From Gentiana macrophylla (Eukaryota; Streptophyta; Magnoliopsida; Gentianales; Gentianaceae), in NCBI GenBank assembly GCA_026214975.1, contig CM047813.1, forward strand, positions 32,549,078-32,613,077: DNA of 64,000 nt. Direction: 5' to 3'. Below the pieces are notes generated by a model, which made no database searches, had not been told where the DNA came from, and saw only the letters and a list, made by a program, of their open reading frames with translations. The position numbers and the translations under genes are program-made. Positions 57,134 through 64,000 of the stretch are shown here, piece after piece; the stretch's first letter is position 1, and every line of letters begins with the position of its first letter.

Positions 57134-57605
57134 ATTTCTGGGTTGTGATGCAGAGAGAAACCTAGGTTTTCAGATGACAGCAACTCAGCCAAAATTAGGT
57201 TAAGTGTTGAAATAATCGATTTGGGGATTTCATAGTAAATATGGGAAGACCACCGTCTTTATCTTTATTTATTATTTTTGAACCTTTAAAATTAGGTCGG
57301 AGAAAGATCGTATTAAGTGGTGTATATATTAGAGTTTTTTTATTTTTACTCTCTTACATAATGCACCGTGTGTGAAAGGTGAATAATAAAAAATAGTAAT
57401 ACATATCATTTCGCATTTACTTTTCATATAAAAGTTTGTATGGTAAAATTTGTCTAAAAGAAATAAGGTAAGGTCTTCTCAATAAAATAAAGGAAAATGA
57501 TATGTGCACTACATATGTTGTGTAGTGCATATACACTACCCTCACATCCACCAATGATTAAAGTGTAACTTTTGAAATGAATTATCAAGATTGTGTAGTG
57601 ATACA
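57134..57605 (-). promoter_or_regulatory. Upstream region of eIF4A-III
   Basis: About 470 bases up to the hAT left end must hold the 5' UTR and proximal promoter. It includes a palindrome-like GCACTACATATGTTGTGTAGTGC at 57507-57529. No definite TATA box is assigned. Confidence 0.4.
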
Positions 57606-59207
57606 TAGACCTGGCCAAAAGAAACCGTGACCGCCGGTTGGGGGCCTGTTGGAGATTTTTGGAACCGGAACCGGCCCAACGGCTATAATTTGCAACGGCT
57701 ATTTTTTTATAATTTTTTTTTTCTCCCAAACGCATCAAAAAAATTCCTATAAATACTGCCCCATTTCATTTCAAAAATCCTACACCAATCTTTACATCTC
57801 AATTTTTACATCTTCTACTCAATTCTTACATCTTCTACTCATTTCTTTGATTATCAAGTTTGTTTAGTTGTTAAAAACAACAATCAAATTTATTTTACGA
57901 TACCGATTTTTGAAGTTGTTCTGATTTAATCGTTACTTCAATACGGTTTAATTATAAGTAAATTTGGTTTTGTATTTTATTCAACTAATTTTTTTACAGG
58001 TGTAAAAAAAAATTCAATTTTATAATCAAATTTACTTTACTAGACTGAAATTTGAAGTTGTTCTGATTTAATCGTTATTTCAATTCGGTTCTAGTTATAA
58101 GTAAAATTGGTTAGTTAAATTAATTTTTTTTATAACCGTTATATTTAATTTAGATTTAAATCAAATTTTCTTTACTTAATTTTTTTTATAATCATTATAT
58201 TTAATTTAGATTTTTTACAATGTCAAGAAGATGTGCATCAACACAAGGCAATCGAAATGTTACTTTCCGTGATGACATGGCGTGCCGGAATCGGATGATT
58301 TTACTGGTGGCTATAGACCCGATATTATCTGAGCACTGTCACCGGTAATCACATTTCGATTCCTCGATTCGACACACCTTCAAGCGTACAATCAAGATGA
58401 TTTTGATAGTCATTACGACGATATAATGTCTCAACTCGAAATTAACATCAACCTAACGGCGGTGAAGATAATGATGAAGTCGGCGTTGATGATAATCATG
58501 ATGAATTTCGAATGCTTCCGTCTGAACAAGGGCGTGGTGAGTCGACATGGTGCTAGTGCTTGAGTCTTGATCCTACTCCTACTCCCGAGTCGATCGATTT
58601 AGATGGTGGTGAAAGTACCCGATCCACGACAAGAAAAAATGTTAACATTGAGAATTTTTACGGAATTTTTCACAAAGGTTCCTCGGACTGATTAAATAGC
58701 ATTAGCTAACCCTGGAAATTATTTCTTCGGGTGTGCAATTTACGTGGCAAAAATACCAATTTAAACATGCCGGTGGTTATGGAGCGATCTTGGGGTCACA
58801 TTCTAAGTAAACACCTAGAAAATTAGAAGACAACGCTTCTCAAACCCAGCTAAACATGCCGAGATCCAGCGGAGGTAACACTAATCCACTCTTTATTTAC
58901 ACTCGTGATAACTGTAGAGATCTAACCACGGATCTTATTGCGGGGATGGGTCTTCCTTTCAGCTTTCCTGTGAATCCTATTTTCGAAAGTTACGTACAAG
59001 GGGCTTTGTAGCCGGCTTTTACTTGTATCCCTCGTGCAAAGGTTACTAGGGATTTCAAAAATAAATTTATTAAACGACAAAATATTATTATAGAAAGTTT
59101 GAAGAAAAATAAATTCCGAATATGTGTATGTGCCGATATTTGGGAGGATAGGAGGACCAACAATTTTTATTTGGGTCATTGACCAACATAAATACAGAAA
59201 AGGTAAT
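57606..59207 (+). mobile_element. hAT DNA transposon, right part cut off by an LTR element
   Basis: The left end TAGACCTGGCCAAAAGAAACC is a typical plant hAT terminus. The preceding 8 bases GTGATACA would be the target duplication if the other end were in view. A long AT-rich leader precedes the transposase pseudogene at 58220. The sequence stops matching hAT at about 59207, where the LTR of the next element begins. Confidence 0.75.
58220..59207 (+). pseudogene. hAT transposase, N-terminal half, decayed
   Basis: Starts MSRRCASTQGN. After frame changes it shows CRDLTTDLIAGMGLPFSF, NPIFESYVQGAL, VTRDFKNKF, IIIESLKKNKFRICVCADIW and TNNFYLG (58910-59180). These match the hAT pattern 'R.DL..MI....LPF..VE...F..F......P.F...SR.T+..D........L...L.......+ADIWTS'. 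The Asp in ADIW is the first catalytic Asp of the hAT RNase H fold. The remaining catalytic residues and dimerisation domain are absent here. Confidence 0.8.
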
Positions 59208-59955
59208 TGGTGTATCTCTCCTCTCCGATCTCCTAACTTGGTGTCATTAATCATTATGTCTACTTTTCCTCGTAATTACCTAGACTAACCAGAACTTTTT
59301 CTAATTCAGTTTTAATTACGGGTGCATTCTTCTAATCTTGTCTACTTTCATTGAAAGGACAGTAGACGCCTATGTGCAGTTAACCTCTTTCGTTGGTTAT
59401 ATTAACTCACACGCAATAAGTATTAGAGATTGCCGGCGTGAATTGAGTACCTCCTTAAGCAGCTATCGTGGATTGACTAGCACGTTCCTAGGGATTGATC
59501 TGGCTATGTCCAAACTAACACTTCACCTTGCAAGTCCTTCATGTTAATTTACGAATACAATAAGCAGATTGGCCAGATCTAACCTACTGTTAATTAAATC
59601 TGTCGATCCACGTAGCTGACGCCAAATCTTCAGATTAGAGGGACCTAGGGTGTCGCGGCTGTGATATAGACCATCGCAGGACCGGCGACAATGGTTCCTA
59701 ATTTTGAAATCTACATCATTCAGTTCTGATCACACTAGTTAATTACGATTCGTTTAGACATGCAAATCAATTACAACATGTTAATCTAGCTAAATCTACC
59801 ATATCGGATAAAATGTAAATATGCACTTGCTAACCCGGGAACGGTATTAGGCAATCGATACGTGATTTAGTACAATATTCCATCTATCACTAATCAATTG
59901 AGCATGATTCGGGCAACTAAGGGTATGATTTATAGTACGATTTTCGATGTGATCA
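59208..59955 (-). repeat. 3' LTR of the second LTR element
   Basis: On the minus strand the LTR starts TGATCACATCGAAAATCG (from 59955) right after the purine tract. It ends near 59208-59212, where hAT-coding sequence resumes; the left limit is set by that change. Length is about 745-748 bp. The other LTR is not in the window to confirm it. Confidence 0.55.
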
Positions 59956-59990
59956 ACTACCCCCACTTAGCCTTTGATCGTCCCGAACAA
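59956..59990 (-). promoter_or_regulatory. Polypurine tract region of the second LTR element
   Basis: On the minus strand GGGACGATCAAAGGCTAAGT then GGGGGTAGT directly precedes the LTR. This is nearly identical to the tract of the first element at 15711-15745. Confidence 0.8.
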
Positions 59991-60476
59991 AAAGCGCGAA
60001 ATAAACTCAACCCCGGACTAACATACAACTATGCGTCATAAACCGAGATAAGAATCATGCCAACTCATATCCATAAGCGGTGTATTAAACACTTTCAATT
60101 CACGAACCGCTGTGTGTGTGTGCAATAACTCTCCAAACAACAGTGACACAGACAGAATCACTTTATACCAACAGGGATTTCAGGCAAAACATATATCATG
60201 CACAAATCCATAAGTTCCTCACTAATCATCACCTACCAATGCATCAATGTGTCGTGTGATAAATCTTTCGTGACAATGCATTCAAAAAAGAATGAAGTTA
60301 TAAGCGATCCCACAACCTTTACATATCAATGCGCGCACACTCACCTTTTGCTTTGACTCGGGCAAACAACATGAAACCTTACTCGGGCGGGTGGACTTGG
60401 GGACCGAGGGTTACTCGTTATCCTCGTTTGTTTCTTTTTTTTATGCGAGGGTCGTGCCCTTTTTGCTACAAGTTTG

Positions 60477-60478
<2 letters not shown>

Positions 60479-60508
<30 letters not shown>
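60479..60508. repeat. (TA)n microsatellite
   Basis: About 30 bp of TA inside the 3' untranslated part of the second LTR element. Confidence 0.95.
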
Positions 60509-60511
<3 letters not shown>

Positions 60512-61464
60512 GAGGATATAAACTATTCAGCAATAGCCGTGTGTTTTATCCTCCATCGCCTTCGCTTGGCAGATTTCTCACTTTTTTTTCTCTCTCACTC
60601 GCAAGCCCATTTTGTCCCGTTTTACCTTTTGTGGCCTCATTGTTGCTACCATCATCCTACAAAAGTTGGTTAAAGTATATCCACCGACAAATATCGATTT
60701 CCAATCTAAGATAACTCTTCATCTTATCGAAATACTTCTCACTCAGATTGCATGCTCAAAAATTGAATGCAAATGGCAAAATAACCATTAATAAGTCACT
60801 AATTCATGCAACATAACATGTGCTCATTCTTCAATACTAAATTGAATAATGCGTCATCTAACTTCACACTGAAGAAGTGAGTTATACGTGCTTAAAAGGT
60901 CGGTCCATGCAAAGAAAATGCGGTTAATACGCTACTACTTCAAAAGTGACACGACTTTTATTTCGGTCATAAAACAAAGAAGTAATCAATTATTTGTAAA
61001 AGGTCTAAGTGTTGAAAAATGAATCAACAAGACTCGTGACAACTCGACAAAATTTGACAAAATTCATAGTCAATTGCTAAGTTACGTTCCTACCCCCTAC
61101 TTAATCGAAGCATTGTCCCCAATGATGAAAAGATTAACAACGAAAAGGAACTTAGCTTGGTTTAAGCGTGGAGTGAGTGAATGAATCATTCTCAAACACG
61201 TCTTGGGCTCAACGTCGGGAAAAGTCTGTGAATATCTGGTATAGAATTCTGATATACAAAACCCGGGCAAAGTAGAGGCGACACAATAATAAAATATAGA
61301 ATGGCAGTAAGAAATTAAACTGGTAAAATGAAACAATTTAAGCCATGAAATACTTCATTGAAAATAAAAGAAAATTCGTTCATTGCAAAGTCGTAAAAAA
61401 GTAAAAATAAAAATAAAAACAACAATGGAAAATAAAAAAAACTAAAAAAAACTAGAACTAGGGA

Positions 61465-62543
61465 CTAATCAGAGTCTATGTCCTCGTAGTCCTCGTGAAT
61501 ATGAGGTGGTTCTGCTGAAGAAGGGCCGGCCCCCGAAGAAGATGGATCTTGCCTAAGGGCTCGTGGTGGTGAGGCATAGGGATGTGGAGATGTGTCATCA
61601 TATGCGTCAGCATTCCTCGCATCTTGGCTAATTCCCTAGTCACTTCAAATCCAAATTCATCGAGGTCTAAAGACGTCCTTGTTCCGTAATTGCAGCCCGT
61701 CTTCTCCTCCTTTCCGTCCTCTGGACTGCTACACTGTCAATGATAGGCAGTGGCTGGACTCTTTCATCAGCGGCCAAGATTGGACACTCAACTGCCATGG
61801 CCAATGCATCTATCAGGTTTCCATAATGTAAAATCTCTCGTTTTGTCCCGGCAACCTAGCGAATCCGTCTATGTATCAACAGACCGATGTTCACGTCATT
61901 CTCGATATCAAGATAGTATATGAACTCGGCATGCGGACAAGTCATGGTGTCCACGTGAGCATTGGGCAGAAGATGGGTAATGACGAATCTGTGCAGCATA
62001 CGAGCTTCCCATGCCAGCTCGTTTGAGTAGAAGGTAGTCGGGAAACTGTTGGCTCCGAAATTCCACTGTACATCATAAAATTCTGCAATAGTCATCAGGC
62101 AATCAAAATCGCGCTCTCTAGTGAAAGCGGCGAATTCTCCGTCATGAAGGGGTGTGTTGATGATGCCGTAGCGGGCATTGATAGTCTCGATCGAGAAATC
62201 AATGTGGACCCTTCAAACCATAGCGATATTAGACTCGGGTTTGGCTGCTACATAGGCATAGAACTCACGAACAATGGTGGCATTAAAAGCAGCCAGAATG
62301 AGAGCCATATCCACTATGCCGTGGAATTGAAGAACTCGTGGTATCACGTCACCATAATCATTGAGGTCGATGCCTCTTTCCCTTGCAAACGATCTGTTAT
62401 TCCAATGAGTCTTGAGTCCTAAATGACTCATAAATAGCAACATAGACGAACTGGTCGACACCATTTATAATAGGCATGGCATCGCCCTGAAGCCTCTGTT
62501 GTGCTCCTCTGCGTCTCGGCATCGTATTGCCTCTACTAGCCAT
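61465..62543 (-). pseudogene. 3' ORF of the second LTR element (plant transposon-protein domain), broken
   Basis: ATG at 62543-62541 (MASRGNTMPRRRGAQQR) reads RRG-basic, then changes frame to RERGIDLNDYG and ATIVREFYAYVAAK (62330-62240). A further change leads to MTIAEFYDVQWNFG, WEARMLHRFVITHLLPNAHVD, HAEFIYYLDIENDVNIGLLI (62095-61870), a TAG, then LIDALAMAVECPILAADE. It ends EDYEDIDSD-stop at 61467-61465. Block order (VREFYA, W...LHRFV...L-P-AH, A..IYYL....+IG.LI) matches the ORFs at 11197 and 13183. Coding function is unknown in this family. Confidence 0.7.
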
Positions 62544-64000
62544 TAAAATTGATGAGCTAAACTCCGTATCTATTGAGAAAATGTTGCCGCTGCTGCGAGA
62601 GGATGTCTCACTGCTTCCTGAGAATCGGGTTTCTGGTTTCTGGATTTCTGGGAATTTTCTGCAACTCTTTATGAATGGAAATGATACCAATTTGCGGAAA
62701 TCGAAAATTTGACAGTAGCAATCTTAGAAAAGTTAGGGTTTGGTTTGCGGAAATGGTGGTTTTGGGGGTGTAGTTGCTAGATTATGGTGGTGTTATGGTG
62801 GTGGTGATGGTGATGGTGGCTGAGTGGTGTAGAAGAAGAAGAAGAAATGATTTTTGTGATGGAAGAAATGGTAAAGGTGAGGGTGGTTTATATATGAGAA
62901 AAGGAAAAGAATTTGAAATTTGAATTGGTTTGAATTTTGAAAAGGTTGTATGGAAGAGTGGGATGAGTTAATGGATGAGTGAGTAGCTTGAGGGAGAGAT
63001 TGATGGGATTGATGAGAGGTGGAGTAATGGAGGAGTAATGGGGAAGAGGAAAATGTGGAGTAGTGGAGAGGTAGATGGGACGGTGGATTGCCCCATCGAT
63101 TTCGAGTTAGTGCGTGGGGTCGCGCCATCCTGACTTCCTGAATTCATTCAAACCTCGGGAACCGGGCCTAAGTAATTTCACGGCTGCGGGAAGTACCTTC
63201 ACGGCTGCCTGAGATTTTTCTTTCCAGATTCCTTAAATTTTAATTCAGCTTCCATTCTCATTCAATCCTCAATTTTTATCAATCAACACTGACTCCTTAT
63301 AGCCTAAGTTCTTGTCTTTCTCGGTATTTTCTTCTCGGACTCGACAAACCTACTTCACCAGACTGCTCAAAAAGTAAAAAAACTTCCCCCATCCTTTAGC
63401 ACAAAACCTCGAGATGCGGTATGATAAAAAAAGCTTGTTGTCCAATCCCACTACTTTTATTTGGCTCAAATTATCCTAAGGGTAAGAGAGTAGTTCTGAA
63501 TTGAGTCGCCAGCTCGACTTTCTTTCGACTCTCACATAGTCTGATTTTTGGGTTTTCACCCGCCAGCATTGCACTTGAGAGGCCTTAACCGAGGTGCATC
63601 TTCCCTCTTTTTCAACGAATGCTCTTCCTAGGCTTTTTATTCCCAAGTAGACACATTACTCCTTTCTATCCAGAAGAGCTACTTCTCGAACCTCTTAAAA
63701 CCTTGAGACTCCGGCCCTGCACTTTTGGTCTTCCTTGCTAGTGCATTCGGATTTCTTTGTCTACTTCAAGATTTTACCTTTCTGCCCAAAGAATCCACTT
63801 TTCTACTTTTGACCTCGAAACATCACTGCGCTGGGCGGATTTGTCAAGACTGACTGCCTCTCGTGGTGCATTGTTGTGATTCTTCTCGTCCTTTTCTCGG
63901 AGTAGAACTATCAAAAATTCCTGCTCTCTGGTTTCAACTACCACTTGCCTCGTATGATCTCGGATGTCCACTATCTCAACAACTTTAACTTCTCCAGAAA
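62544..64000 (-). other. Interior of the second LTR element, no gene recognised
   Basis: 62750-63060 is a G-rich low-complexity stretch on the plus strand (GGTGGTGATGG, GAAGAAGAAG, GGTGGAGTAATGGAGGAG). 63130-64000 shows no recognisable domain. It should be spacer between pol and the 3' ORF of the element. Confidence 0.4.

Larger units (their letters stand above)
59208..64000 (-). mobile_element. Second Athila/Tat-type LTR retrotransposon, minus strand, 3' part only
   Basis: A polypurine tract and 3' ORF of Athila type lie in minus orientation, with an LTR-like stretch on the left that abuts the interrupted hAT transposase. The 5' half, including pol and the 5' LTR, is expected to the right beyond 64000. 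The LTR is unrelated in sequence to the 2-kb LTR of the first element, so this is another family. Confidence 0.65.

Noticed and set aside
62793..63128. Minus-strand open frame of 111 codons
   Set aside because: Low-complexity Ser/His/Pro/Phe sequence arising from GGTGG and GAAGAAG repeats. No domain.
63774..63971. Minus-strand charged 65-codon open frame
   Set aside because: Short and without recognisable motif. It lies within the presumed interior of the second LTR element.

Overview
The window is nuclear DNA from a flowering plant, most likely a eudicot. The evidence is three intron-rich housekeeping genes with plant-type protein sequences, embedded in decayed plant transposable elements: Athila-lineage Ty3/gypsy, Ty1/copia, LINE, hAT and Stowaway-like MITEs. 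The species cannot be fixed from the sequence alone. I see no prokaryotic features, tRNA or rRNA genes, or CRISPR arrays.

Layout. 1-20066 is a nested transposon block. A LINE fragment on the minus strand (1-515) is followed by a 5'-truncated LINE on the plus strand (1248-20056) flanked by a 10-bp target duplication. A complete 16.1-kb Athila-type element (1646-17772) is inserted inside that LINE, with about 2.0-kb LTRs, a 5-bp target duplication, a tRNA-Asp-type primer site, a decayed gag-pol, and two tandem ORFs of the plant transposon-protein/env-position family. 20334-37801 is an 18-exon gene for a mitochondrial type-I DnaJ/Hsp40 co-chaperone of the GFA2 kind. Its introns carry an antisense copia element, two Stowaway-like MITEs, a Mutator-like MITE, an LTR-like insert and several local tandem duplications. 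37802-44540 is intergenic and holds a minus-strand LINE remnant and a plus-strand copia remnant with an internal 517-bp duplication. 44868-50004 is a three-exon PTPA gene (PP2A activator) with an apparent 1-bp deletion near the C-terminus. 50005-53087 is intergenic with a gypsy protease remnant. 53088-57133 (minus) is an 8-exon eIF4A-III gene with one GC-AG intron and two tandem duplications that copy splice sites. 57606-59207 is a hAT element fragment, cut by a second Athila/Tat-type LTR element (about 59208 to beyond 64000, minus strand) of which only the 3' LTR, polypurine tract and 3' ORF are in view.

How the genes relate. The three host genes are not an operon and show no obvious functional link: mitochondrial protein folding, PP2A activation, and the exon-junction complex helicase. 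PTPA and eIF4A-III are convergent. All exon joins given here were derived by hand from reading frame, splice dinucleotides and family knowledge, and each coding sequence closes in frame except for the PTPA C-terminus.

I found no previously undescribed functional system. The most interesting signals are the nested-insertion chronology; the near-intact 3' ORF of an otherwise dead Athila, with a diverged second copy beside it; the tandem duplications that create decoy splice sites in eIF4A-III; the PTPA frameshift; and a natural empty-site comparison inside a duplicated intron segment.
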